From: Streptomyces violaceusniger Tu 4113
Lineage (GTDB): Bacteria; Actinomycetota; Actinomycetes; Streptomycetales; Streptomycetaceae
Length of the DNA stretch: 64,000 nt
Reading direction: 5' to 3'
Assembly: GCF_000147815.2 (NCBI RefSeq)
Contig: NC_015957.1
Location: 9,920,001-9,984,000, forward strand
Shown here in pieces: positions 18,114 through 28,844 of the stretch (position 1 is its first letter; every line of letters begins with the position of its first letter). The position numbers and the translations under genes are program-made. The notes under the pieces are model-generated. The model saw nothing but the letters and a program-made list of their open reading frames with translations, did no database searches and was not told the DNA's origin.

Positions 18114-18854
18114 ATGAAGGACGTGGTCGGTTCCCCGCAGTCGGTGCTCGTCCTGGGCGGCACGTCCGAGATCGCCCTGGCGACCGTCCGCCGCCTGATC
18201 AGCCGTCGCGCCCGTACGGTCTGGCTGGCCGGCCGCCCCTCCCCCGCCCTGGAGTCGGCCGCCCGGCAGCTTCGGGACCTCGGTGCCGAGACCCTTACGG
18301 TGCCCTTCGACGCGCTCGCCCCCGAGGCCCACGAGGTGACCCTGGGCAAGGTCTTCGCCGAGGGCGACATCGATCTGGTGCTGCTGGCCTTCGGGGTCCT
18401 GGGCGTCCAGGCGCGGGACGAGACCGATCCTCCGGCGGCGGTCCGCGTCGCCCAGACCAACTACACCGGCGCCGTCTCCTCGGCCCTGATCTGCGCCAAC
18501 GCCATGCGCCGCCAGGGCCACGGCTCGCTGGTGGTGCTCTCCTCGGCCGCCGCGGGACGGGTCCGCCGCACCGACTTCATCCACGCCTCCGCCAAGGCCG
18601 GGCTCGACGCGTTCGCACAGGGGCTGGGGGACGCGCTGCGCGGCACGGGCGTCCATGTGATGGTCGTCCGCCCCGGCTTCGTCCGTACGAAGCTCACGGC
18701 CGGGCTGCGGCCCGCACCGCTCGCCACCACGCCCCAGGCGGTCGCCGAGGCCATCGAAGAGGGGCTGCGGAGGCGCTCCGCGATCGTCTGGGCACCGGGC
18801 GCACTGCGACTGACAATGGCGGCACGCCGCCTGCTGCCCCGACGGGCCCCGTAG
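18114..18854 (+). CDS. DprE2-like short-chain dehydrogenase with altered catalytic residue
   Basis: A 246-residue SDR resembling decaprenylphosphoryl-2-keto-ribose reductase (DprE2), which acts in arabinan precursor synthesis in mycobacteria. The nucleotide motif is LVLGGTSEIALA. The catalytic region reads DFIHASAKAG where the family has Y-x-x-x-K, so the Tyr is His (codon CAC, one transition from TAC). The rest of the fold is intact, including VVLSSAAAGR and VMVVRPGFVRTKL. No DprE1 partner is nearby. It may be inactive or use altered chemistry. The stop codon touches the first copy of a 93-bp tandem repeat. Confidence 0.82.
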   Translation: MKDVVGSPQSVLVLGGTSEIALATVRRLISRRARTVWLAGRPSPALESAARQLRDLGAETLTVPFDALAPEAHEVTLGKVFAEGDIDLVLLAFGVLGVQARDETDPPAAVRVAQTNYTGAVSSALICANAMRRQGHGSLVVLSSAAAGRVRRTDFIHASAKAGLDAFAQGLGDALRGTGVHVMVVRPGFVRTKLTAGLRPAPLATTPQAVAEAIEEGLRRRSAIVWAPGALRLTMAARRLLPRRAP

Positions 18855-19090
18855 GGGCGCGGGGAACTGCGCGACCAGCCACCACGGACCCGCAGATGAC
18901 CGACGCACCGGAAACCCCAGCGGCGCGCCTAGCGGGGCGCCCCGAAGGGGCGCGGGGAACTGCGCGACCAGCCACCACGGACCCGCAGATGACCGACGCA
19001 CCGGAAACCCCAGCGGCGCGCCTAGCGGGGCGCCCCGAAGGGGCGCGGGGAACTGCGCGAGCAGCCACGACGGACCCGCAGATGGCGCAC
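18854..19090. repeat. 93-bp tandem repeat, two full copies plus a partial third
   Basis: The block starting GGGGCGCGGGGAACTGCGCG begins at 18854, 18947 and 19040, exactly 93 nt apart. The first two are nearly identical and the third diverges after about 45 nt. Because 93 is a multiple of three it creates repetitive open frames on both strands that are not genes. The GCGCGGGGAACTGCGCG core is a common intergenic sequence in Streptomyces. Confidence 0.92.
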
Positions 19091-19121
19091 GGAATTCCGG
19101 CGGAGCTGCTTGGCGGGGCGC

Positions 19122-19718
19122 CTAGCGGGGCGCCGCCGGACGCGAGAGATCGGCCTGACGGGGCACCACGGGCGAGGCGCCGTCCGGCAGTTCGTCCGAC
19201 CCGAACGGGTATTCGCGGTCCAGCCGCCAGACCCCGTCCGCCCCCTGCTCGTACAGCGCGAAGCCGGTGATCGTCCAGGCGGCCTCGTACTCCTTGAGCT
19301 CGCCGAACGCCCGGTCCATCGCCTCCTCGTCGATGCCGTGCGCGATCGTGACATGCGGGTGGTACGGGAACTGCAACTCCCGCGCGCACGGCCCGGACTC
19401 CACCCGGATCCGCTCCTGCAGCACCGCGCACTCCTCCGCGCCCTCGACGATCTTGACGAAGACGACCGGCGAGAGCGGTCGGAAGGTGCCGGTGCCCTCC
19501 AGCCGCATCGGGAACGGCCGCCCCTCGGCCGCGACCCGCGCCAGATGGTCCTCAACGGCGGGCAGTGCCGAGGTGTCGACCTCGGTCGGTGGCAGGAGGG
19601 TGACGTGAGTGGGGATGCCATGGGCGGCCGGGTCCCCGAAGCCCGCGCGCCGCTCCTGGAGGAAGCTGCCGTACGGCTCCGGGACCGCGATCGAAACGCC
19701 GAGCGTTACGGTCCCCAC
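19122..19718 (-). CDS. 2'-5' RNA ligase / 2H phosphoesterase family protein
   Basis: A 198-residue member of the 2H phosphoesterase superfamily (LigT-like), which opens or forms 2',3'-cyclic or 2'-5' phosphodiester bonds. The two H-x-T motifs are HVTLL (about 38) and HVTIA (about 122), in the expected spacing, with a YPF-type C-terminal strand. The true substrate is unknown. It starts with ATG 19718 and stands alone between the repeat block and trpS. Confidence 0.85.
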   Translation of the reverse strand: MGTVTLGVSIAVPEPYGSFLQERRAGFGDPAAHGIPTHVTLLPPTEVDTSALPAVEDHLARVAAEGRPFPMRLEGTGTFRPLSPVVFVKIVEGAEECAVLQERIRVESGPCARELQFPYHPHVTIAHGIDEEAMDRAFGELKEYEAAWTITGFALYEQGADGVWRLDREYPFGSDELPDGASPVVPRQADLSRPAAPR

Positions 19719-19822
19719 TGCGTTCTCCCTCCTGGCCCTCCCGGGCTGCTGAGTTTTGGCCGCTGCACCCGTGTCAGTGTGGCGGCTGCGCCGCCTTCGC
19801 GGCTAGATTCCTCGGTTCTTCC

Positions 19823-19869
19823 ACACACCGATCCACAGGCCCCCTGGTCAGGGGGCCGGACCGGTGTGT
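19823..19869. terminator. Compound hairpin downstream of trpS
   Basis: An inner perfect 8-bp stem GGCCCCCT/AGGGGGCC with a 4-nt loop is enclosed by ACACACCG/CGGTGTGT. It lies about 90 nt after the leftward trpS stop and probably ends that transcript. Confidence 0.75.
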
Positions 19870-19955
19870 TCCGCTGTCCGCGCGGGTCCGTATCCCATAC
19901 GTGCGCGGGGCGCGCCGTGCTCACCGGGTGGTGCGAACGACGCTCGACGTGCCGC

Positions 19956-21960
<2,005 letters not shown>

Positions 21961-23370
21961 CCCGCCATCAGCTCGGACACCTCGGCCCGGATCTTGATGA
22001 GGGCGCCCTGGTCACCGCTCTTCGCGGCGGTCACCCCGCGGTCGATCCAGTCGGCCACGGCGGGCATGTGCTCGGTGGACAGACCGCGCGAGGTGAGGGA
22101 GGGGGTGCCGATCCGGATGCCGGAGGGGTCGAAGGGCTTGCGCGGGTCGTAGGGGACGGTGTTGTAGTTCACCACGATCCCGGCCTGGTCCAGGGCCTTG
22201 GCCGCGACCTTGCCCGGCACCTCCTTGGGCGTCAGGTCCATCAGGATCAGATGGTTGTCTGTGCCGCCGGAGACCAGATCGAAGCCGCGGGCGAGCAGTT
22301 CCTCGGCGAGCGCCTTGGCGTTGGCGACCACGGCATGGGCGTAGTCACGGAAGGCGGGCTGGGCGGCCTCGTGCAGGGCCACCGCGATGGCGGCGGTGGT
22401 CTGGTTGTGCGGACCGCCCTGCAGCCCGGGGAAGACGGCCTTGTCGATGGCCTTGGCATGGGTCTCGCGCGCCATCAGCATCGCGCCGCGCGGGCCCCGG
22501 AGCGTCTTATGAGTGGTGGTGGAGATGACATCGGCATACGGAACGGGCGAGGGGTGGGCGCCGCCCGCGATCAGACCGGCGATATGCGCGATATCGGCGA
22601 CGAGCACCGCGTCCACCTCGCGGGCGATCTCCGCGAAGGCGGCGAAGTCGATCGTGCGGGGCACCGCCGTGCCACCGCAGAAGATCAGCTTGGGCCGCTC
22701 CTCGAGGGCCAGCTCGCGCACCTGGTCGAAGTCGATCGCGCCGGTGTCCCGGCGCACCCCGTACCGGACACCGCGGAACCAGGTGCCGGTGGCGGAGACG
22801 CCCCAGCCGTGGGTGAGATGACCGCCCATGGGCAGTGACATGCCCATCACGGTGTCACCGGGCTGGGCGAAGGCCAGATAGACCGCGAGGTTGGCGGGCG
22901 AGCCGGAGTAGGGCTGCACATTGGCGTGCTCGGTGCCGAAGACGGCCTTGGCCCGGTTGATCGCCAGGGTCTCCACCTGGTCGATGATCTGCTGGCCCTC
23001 GTAGTAGCGGCGGCCGGCGTAGCCCTCGCTGTACTTGTTCTGCAGCACCGTCCCGGAGGCTTCCAGGACGGCGGCGGACACATAGTTCTCGCTCGGGATC
23101 AGGCGCAGGGTCTCGGACTGCAGCAGCTCCTCGGAGCCGACGAGGGAGGCGAGTTCGGGGTCGGCGGCCGACAGGGCGGGATGGGAAAGAGGCAGGCTCA
23201 TCGAGTCCTCCGGGGCGATCGGTGACGGTCCGGTCGTGTCCCGGGGTGCCCAGGCGGGCGGCACCTCGTGGCGCTAAGGCCGCGCATCGCTTCCTCGTGG
23301 TCGGTTCCACGCTCGGCTCGCCAGTCACGATGCGCACCCCCACTCTAGCTAGTGAGACAAGGAGGACAAG

Positions 23371-24591
23371 ATGGGATCGGGACGCTCCGCGGAGCGGGCC
23401 ATCGCCGCCGCCGAGGCCCATGGCGCACACAACTACCATCCGCTGCCGGTCGTCGTCGCGTCCGCCGAAGGCGCCTGGATGACCGATGTCGAGGGCCGCC
23501 GGTATCTCGATCTGCTCGCCGGATACTCGGCGCTCAACTTCGGGCATCGCAACCATCGGCTGATCGAGGCCGCCAAGGCGCAGCTGGACCGGGTCACCCT
23601 CACCTCCCGCGCGTTCCACCATGACCGCTTCGGCGCCTTCTGCTCCGAGCTGGCCGAGCTGTGCGGCATGGAGATGGTGCTGCCCATGAACACGGGGGCG
23701 GAGGCGATGGAGACGGCCATCAAGACCGCCCGTAAATGGGGCTACCGGATCAAGGGCGTACCGGACGGCCGGGCCAGGATCATCGCCGCCAGGGACAACT
23801 TCCACGGCCGGACGACCACCCTCATCGGCTGCTCCACCGATCCGGAGGCCCGCGCCGACCACGGCCCCTTCACCCCCGGGTTCCCGATCGTGCCGTACGG
23901 GGATCTGGCGGCGATGGAGGCGGCGCTCGACGCCGCGCCCGAGGAGACGGTCGCCGTGCTGCTGGAGCCGATCCAGGGCGAGGCCGGAGTCGTGGTGCCG
24001 CCGCCCGGCTATCTGGCCGGGGTCCGGGAGCTGACCCGGGAGCGGAATGTGCTGTTCATCGCCGATGAGATCCAGTCGGGCCTCGGGCGCACCGGCACCA
24101 CCTTCGCCTGTGAGCACGAGGGGGTGGTCCCCGATGTCTATGTGCTGGGCAAGGCACTGGGCGGCGGAGTGGTGCCGGTATCGGCGGTGGTGTCCTCCGG
24201 TGAGGTGCTCGGGGTGCACCGCCCCGGGGAGCACGGCTCCACCTTCGGCGGCAACCCGCTCGCCTGCGCGATCGCCCTGGAAGTCATCGCCATGGTGCGG
24301 ACCGGGGAGTTCCAGCGGCGCTCGGCCACGCTGGGCGAGCTGCTCCACCGGGAGCTGGGGCTCCTCGTGGGAAGGGGAGTTGAGCAGGTGCGTGGCCGGG
24401 GGCTGTGGGCAGGGGTGGACATCCATCCGTCACGGGGCACCGGGCGGCAGATCTCCGAGCGGCTCATGGACCGCAGAGTGCTGGTCAAGGACACCCGTGG
24501 CGCCACCATCCGGATCGCCCCGCCCCTGGTGATCAGCGAGGAGGATCTGGAGTGGGCGCTGGACCAACTCAGGGCGGTGCTGGCCGAATGA
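23371..24591 (+). CDS. rocD: Ornithine aminotransferase
   Basis: A 406-residue class III PLP aminotransferase that moves the delta-amino group of ornithine to 2-oxoglutarate, giving glutamate semialdehyde. Characteristic blocks are YLDLLAGYSALNFGH, LPMNTGAEAMETAIK, LLEPIQGEAGVVVPP and the PLP lysine in LGKALGGGVVPVSAV, with the Asp in FIADEIQSGLGRTG. The ATG lies directly after AAGGAGGACAAG. It diverges from glyA. Arginine-catabolism partners often found beside it are absent. Confidence 0.93.
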   Translation: MGSGRSAERAIAAAEAHGAHNYHPLPVVVASAEGAWMTDVEGRRYLDLLAGYSALNFGHRNHRLIEAAKAQLDRVTLTSRAFHHDRFGAFCSELAELCGMEMVLPMNTGAEAMETAIKTARKWGYRIKGVPDGRARIIAARDNFHGRTTTLIGCSTDPEARADHGPFTPGFPIVPYGDLAAMEAALDAAPEETVAVLLEPIQGEAGVVVPPPGYLAGVRELTRERNVLFIADEIQSGLGRTGTTFACEHEGVVPDVYVLGKALGGGVVPVSAVVSSGEVLGVHRPGEHGSTFGGNPLACAIALEVIAMVRTGEFQRRSATLGELLHRELGLLVGRGVEQVRGRGLWAGVDIHPSRGTGRQISERLMDRRVLVKDTRGATIRIAPPLVISEEDLEWALDQLRAVLAE

Positions 24592-24693
24592 CCCGGTACG
24601 GCTCGGTGGACCTGCCCTGCTCAAAGGCCCCGTGCGGGTCGGAGGCCCCACACGGGTCAGAAGATCACTGTGGTTCAGAGGGCTCGGTGTGGT

Positions 24694-25150
24694 TCAGAGG
24701 ATCACATGGGGGATGAAGCGCGCGTACTCATCCGTCACCAGCCCCGCCGACTCGCGGATGCCGAGTCCCGCCGCCTCGCCCTCGACGACCCAGGTGCCGA
24801 GCACCACCCGGTTGCCGTCGAAGTCTGGCAGCGGCGCCAGTTCCTGGTAGCAGCACGGCTCATCGCGGAGGACGGGCTCCTCGCCCGGCGGGTGCACGGT
24901 GACCCGGCCCCCTCGCGGCCGAGCAGCGGTTTGGCCACATAGCCGGTGGTGCGGGCGAGTTCCCGGGGGCCGTCGAGGTAGGCGGGCAGCAGGTTGGGGT
25001 GGTCCGGGAAGAGCTCCCACAACACGGCCAGCGGCGCCTTGTTGGACAGCAGCATCTTCCAGGCCGGTTCGATCCACAGCGTGGATCCGGTGCCGCCCCC
25101 GTTGTCGAGGGTGTCCAGCACCCGCGGGCGGAACCGGTCGGTGGCCAGCC
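24694..25150 (-). pseudogene. Remnant of a glutathionylspermidine synthase-like (ATP-grasp) gene
   Basis: Only the C-terminal third of a glutathionylspermidine synthase-like ATP-grasp protein remains. The first part (LDTLDNGGGTGS, IEPAWKMLLSNKAPLAVLWE, GYVAKPLLGREGAG) is in one frame. The last part (VTVHPPGEEPVL, YQELAPLPDFDGNRVVLGTW, ending FIPHVIL) is in another. The switch lies near 24897-24905 in a GGG run and is explained by one missing G. The N-terminal two thirds are absent: homology ends near 25150, where a fragment of another gene on the other strand begins. Confidence 0.78.
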
Positions 25151-25339
25151 ACCCTGACCGAGGCCGTCACCGTCCTGACCGACGGCTTCGTCCCCGACGA
25201 GGTCTACGCGCGCGCCGCCAAGCACTTCGAGGAGCAGGGGCTGGCGCAGGTGATCGCCCTGACCCTCACCATCAACGCCTGGAACCGGATCGGTGTGACC
25301 CCCCGTATGACCCCCGGCGCATACAAGCCGACCGTGTGA
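25149..25339 (+). pseudogene. Remnant of a carboxymuconolactone decarboxylase/AhpD-like gene
   Basis: About 63 codons reading TLTEAVTVLTDGFVPDEVY, then AAKHFEEQGLAQVIALTLT and INAWNRIGVTPRMTPGAYKP to a stop at 25339. This matches the C-terminal half of AhpD-like carboxymuconolactone decarboxylase family proteins. No start codon or CxxC active-site half is present: upstream sequence belongs to the opposite-strand ATP-grasp remnant. It is an amputated 3' end left by a deletion. Confidence 0.72.
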
Positions 25340-25345
25340 CCATCT

Positions 25346-25372
25346 GCCCCCGTCGTCGTTGATGACGGGGGC
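25346..25372. terminator. Hairpin after the AhpD remnant
   Basis: Nine-bp arms GCCCCCGTC/GACGGGGGC with a 9-nt loop, 6 nt after the remnant's stop. Its survival suggests that it is the original terminator of the lost gene. Confidence 0.7.
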
Positions 25373-25374
25373 CG

Positions 25375-25761
25375 TTGTCCGACGTCGGAATCATCGCCAC
25401 GGTCTTCCTCCCCGCGACAGAAGAGAGGTTCATCCCGGACCTGCTCATCTGTGAGTCGGAAGCGCTGAAGAGCATGGAGGAGTGGCAGGTCCAGGCGGGT
25501 GACGTCCTGCTCGTCGCCGAGATCACATCGCCCTCCACACGAGCTCGCGATCTCCAGGCCAAGGTCAAGGGCTACGCCCACTCCAACGTGCCGATCTATT
25601 TGCTGGTCGACCCGGACGACGACGAGGGCTCCACGACCGTGTACTCCGCACCGGACGGAAAGGGCCGCTACCGGGATGAGCACCGAGCGGCGTTCGGGGA
25701 GCCGCTGACGCTCCCCGAACCGCTCGGCCTCGAACTCGACACCGCGGGCTTCCTCAAGTAA
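25375..25761 (+). pseudogene. Uma2-family endonuclease-like protein, N-terminally truncated
   Basis: A 128-codon frame that matches the C-terminal two thirds of Uma2 (DUF820, PD-(D/E)XK fold) proteins: ERFIPDLLICESEAL, the acidic pair in LLVAEITSPSTRARDL, KVKGYAHSNVPIYLLVDP. Family members are usually about 190 residues and start with an HTH-like domain containing ELVDGEL-type residues, which is missing. The only start is a TTG with no ribosome binding site, right after a terminator. It is probably a broken gene; the nuclease-fold residues themselves remain. Confidence 0.65.
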
Positions 25762-25797
25762 TCCGGTCGCCCAGGCTGCCCTGAGCGCGATCCGGGC

Positions 25798-26775
25798 TCA
25801 CGGCATCCACTTCTTCCAGACGTCCGGATGCGCCTCGACCCACTTCTTCGCGGCGTCCTGGGCCGACATTCCCTTCGAGGCGATCAGCTCGGACACCTCG
25901 TTCTGGTCGTCCTTGGTCCAGTGGAACTTCTTCAGGAACGCCGACGCCTTGCCGCCCTGCTTCGCGAAGTCCGCGTTGAGGTACTTCTGCAGCGGTGTGG
26001 TCGGGTAGGCGCAGTCGATGGACTCGGGGTCCTTGGTGCCCTCGTTCGCGCACTTGTCGGTGTACTTGGGCAGCTTGACCTCGACCATCGGCACCTGGTT
26101 GAACAGCCACTGCGGCTCGTACCAGTACGTCAGGAACGGCTTCTTGCCCTTGGCGAACTGCTTGATCTGGGTGATCTGCGCCGCCTCCGAACCCGAGAAG
26201 ACGATCTGGTAGTTCAGCTTCAGGTTCTTCACCAGCGCCTTGTCATTGGTGACATAGGACGGGGAACCGTCCAGCAACTGGCCCTTGCCACCGCTCTCCG
26301 CGGTCTTGAAGGTCTTGGCGTACTTGTTGAGGTTCTTCCAGTTCAGCACGTCCGGATGTTTGTCGGCGAAGTACTTCGGCACCCACCAGCCGATATGGCC
26401 GGTGACGCCGAGCCCGCCGCCCGGCACGATCAGCTTCTTGTCCTTGACGTAGCGCTGTTCCTGCTCCGGGTGGCCCCAGTCCTCCAGGATCGCGTCCACC
26501 CGGCCCTGGCTGAGCGCGTCCCACGCCGGAATCTCGTCCACCTGGACGGTGTCGACACGGTAGCCCAGCTCATGCTCCAGCAGATACTGGGCGACCGCGA
26601 CATTGGACTGGGCGCCGACCCACGACTGGACCGAGAGCGTGACGCTCTTCGCCCCGCCCACATTGGCGTACGGCGAGGACTGCTTGGTCATATCCGCCGC
26701 GCCGCAGCCGGTCGCGGTGAACACGGCCGCGATCCCGGCGACGGCCATCAGCAGCTGAATGCGGGTGCGAGCCAT
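25798..26775 (-). CDS. Glycine betaine ABC transporter substrate-binding lipoprotein
   Basis: A 325-residue OpuAC/ProX-type binding protein that would capture glycine betaine or a related quaternary amine outside the cell. A signal peptide ends in TATGC (lipoprotein Cys about 24). The mature part has typical pieces: SWVGAQSNVAVAQYLLEHEL, VDAILEDWGHPE, VTGHIGWWVPKYF and TYWYEPQWLF, whose Trp/Tyr residues form the aromatic box. It starts 1 nt after the permease stop and is the last gene of the leftward betaine cluster. Confidence 0.92.
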   Translation of the reverse strand: MARTRIQLLMAVAGIAAVFTATGCGAADMTKQSSPYANVGGAKSVTLSVQSWVGAQSNVAVAQYLLEHELGYRVDTVQVDEIPAWDALSQGRVDAILEDWGHPEQEQRYVKDKKLIVPGGGLGVTGHIGWWVPKYFADKHPDVLNWKNLNKYAKTFKTAESGGKGQLLDGSPSYVTNDKALVKNLKLNYQIVFSGSEAAQITQIKQFAKGKKPFLTYWYEPQWLFNQVPMVEVKLPKYTDKCANEGTKDPESIDCAYPTTPLQKYLNADFAKQGGKASAFLKKFHWTKDDQNEVSELIASKGMSAQDAAKKWVEAHPDVWKKWMP

Positions 26776-26776
26776 C

Positions 26777-28798
26777 TCAAGCCCCCTTCCTTTCGCGGCG
26801 CGCGGTCGGCTGGGTCACGCGGTCGAGCATCAGCCCCAGGCAGACGATCGCCGTGCCGGCCACCAGACCGGTCGCCAGATCGCCCTGCGCCAGGCCGAAC
26901 AGCACGTCGTAGCCGAGCGCGCCCGAGCCGACCAGACCGCCGATGACGACCACGGCCAGCACCAGCACCACGCCCTGGTTGACGGCGAGCAGCAGCGCCG
27001 GGCGGGCCAGCGGGAGCTGGACCTGGCGCAGTTGCTGCCCCTGGGTGGCGCCGAGCGAACGCGCCGACTCCAGCGCGGCCGGGTCGACGTTCCGGATCCC
27101 CTGGGTGGTGATGCGGATGACGGCGGGCAGCGCGTAGACGATGGCCGCGGCCGCCGCGGGGGCGCGGCCGACGCCGAACAGCGCGACCACGGGGATCAGA
27201 TACACGAACTGCGGCATGGTCTGGAACATGTCCAGCACCGGTCGCATCATCCGTTCCAGCCGGGTGCTGCGCGCGGCCCAGATGCCGATCGCGAAACCGA
27301 GGACCAGCGTGACGAAGACGGCCGCCAGCACCTGGGAGAGGGTGTCCATGGACGGCTCCCACACTCCCAGCACACCGATCGCGGCCATGGCGGCGGTGGC
27401 GGTCAGCGCGGTGGCCCAGGTGCCGATCAGCCAGGCCAGCGCCGCGACGATCAGCAGCACCGCGTACCACGGGAGGCCCTGCAGCCCCTCGCGCAGCGGG
27501 TCGAGGATCCACTTGACGTAGTCCGCGGCCCAGTCGGCGGTGCCGCCGACGACCGGCACTCCGGTGTAGAGGTGGTCGACCATCCACTCCTTGAACTGGT
27601 TGACGGGCTCCTCGATGGCGACGGTCCAGCCGGTCGGCCAGGCCTGGGAGCCGGTCAGCCGTCCGACGACGGTGATGACAGCGGTGACCACCGCGGCCCC
27701 CGCCCACGCGGGCCAGCCACGCAGCAGCCGGGGCCCGCCCTCGGCCGGGGGCTCGCCGAGCCGCTCGCCCGCCGATCCGATGGTGCGGTCCATCATGACG
27801 GCGAGGAGCACGATCGGGAGGCCGGCGGCGAGCGCCTTGCCGACGTCCACGCTGGACAGCGCCTGGTAGACGCGGTCACCGAGACCGCCGCCGCCGATCA
27901 CGGAGGCGATGACGGCCATGGACAGCGCCATCATGATCGTCTGGTTGATGCCCAGCAGCAGTTCCTTGCGGGCCAGCGGCAGCCGGGCGGACAGCAGCCG
28001 CTGCCGCCAGGTCGCGCCGAGCGAGGTCACCGCTTCCAGCACCCCGGCGTCCGCGCCGCGCAGGCCGAGGGCGGTGAGCCGGGCCATGGGCGGAGCCGCG
28101 TAGATCACGGTGGCCAGCACCGCGCCGGGCACGCCGTTGCCGAAGATCATCACGACGGGGAGCAGATACGCGAACGCGGGCAGCACCTGCATGGTGTCGA
28201 GCACCGGCCGCAGCACCCGGAACGCCCATTCCGAGAGGCCGCCGGCCAGGCCCAGCAGTCCGCCGATGACGACGGAGGCGGTGACGGCGATGGCCATCAG
28301 CGCGAGCGTCTGCATCGTCGGCACCCACATGCCCAGCAGTCCGCAGATGGCGAAGGACACCAGGGTCGTGACCGCGATCCGCACCCCGGCGACCCGCCAG
28401 GCGATCAAGGTCAGCCCGGCGGTGACACCGGCCCAGCCGAGGGCGAGCAGAGCCACATAGACGGCGCGGACACCAATGATGATGACGTTGCTGACGTGGC
28501 CGAAGAAGTAGAGAAAGATCCAGTGACTGTCGCGGTTGTCGAGGATCCAGTCGCTGGCATCGCCGAGCGGTCCGGACACATCCACAGTCAGCGCGTGCGG
28601 CCAGCTACCGCTCGCCCACTTGGCGTGCGCGAGCGGTATGAGCACGGCGGCGATCACCACGAGCACCGCCAGCTTGCGCGCGGCGGGGCTGCGGACGGCG
28701 GAGCCCACCAGGGACGGGCGCGGTTCGGCCGCCGCCGTCCCGGTGGCGGCCGGGTCGGTGGCGGGGTCGGTGGAGGGGCGGGTGGCCGTGGCACTCAT
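26777..28798 (-). CDS. Glycine betaine ABC transporter permease, two fused permease domains
   Basis: A 673-residue membrane protein. It is an internal duplication: the N-terminal half (to about 335) and the C-terminal half (about 355-673) each carry a ProW-type permease domain. The EAA loops read LEAVTSLGATWRQRLLSARL and LESARSLGATQGQQLRQVQL. One polypeptide therefore probably supplies both membrane halves of the importer, consistent with a single permease gene in the cluster. The ATG is at 28798, 46 nt after the ATPase stop. Confidence 0.92.
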   Translation of the reverse strand: MSATATRPSTDPATDPAATGTAAAEPRPSLVGSAVRSPAARKLAVLVVIAAVLIPLAHAKWASGSWPHALTVDVSGPLGDASDWILDNRDSHWIFLYFFGHVSNVIIIGVRAVYVALLALGWAGVTAGLTLIAWRVAGVRIAVTTLVSFAICGLLGMWVPTMQTLALMAIAVTASVVIGGLLGLAGGLSEWAFRVLRPVLDTMQVLPAFAYLLPVVMIFGNGVPGAVLATVIYAAPPMARLTALGLRGADAGVLEAVTSLGATWRQRLLSARLPLARKELLLGINQTIMMALSMAVIASVIGGGGLGDRVYQALSSVDVGKALAAGLPIVLLAVMMDRTIGSAGERLGEPPAEGGPRLLRGWPAWAGAAVVTAVITVVGRLTGSQAWPTGWTVAIEEPVNQFKEWMVDHLYTGVPVVGGTADWAADYVKWILDPLREGLQGLPWYAVLLIVAALAWLIGTWATALTATAAMAAIGVLGVWEPSMDTLSQVLAAVFVTLVLGFAIGIWAARSTRLERMMRPVLDMFQTMPQFVYLIPVVALFGVGRAPAAAAAIVYALPAVIRITTQGIRNVDPAALESARSLGATQGQQLRQVQLPLARPALLLAVNQGVVLVLAVVVIGGLVGSGALGYDVLFGLAQGDLATGLVAGTAIVCLGLMLDRVTQPTARRERKGA

Positions 28799-28844
28799 AC
28801 GCGCCCCCCGGTGCGGCCCGGCGGAGAGAGGGTCGAGGCGATGC

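Noticed and set aside
18896..19270. Open frame of 124 codons with perfect 31-residue repeats
   Set aside because: It is produced by the 93-bp tandem repeat (a multiple of three), has repeat-driven composition and overlaps the real leftward 2H phosphoesterase gene.
24592..24693. Short direct repeats TGTGGTTCAGAGG after rocD as attachment sites
   Set aside because: Two 13-nt copies 19 nt apart, with no integrase, tRNA or mobile gene nearby; likely local slippage.
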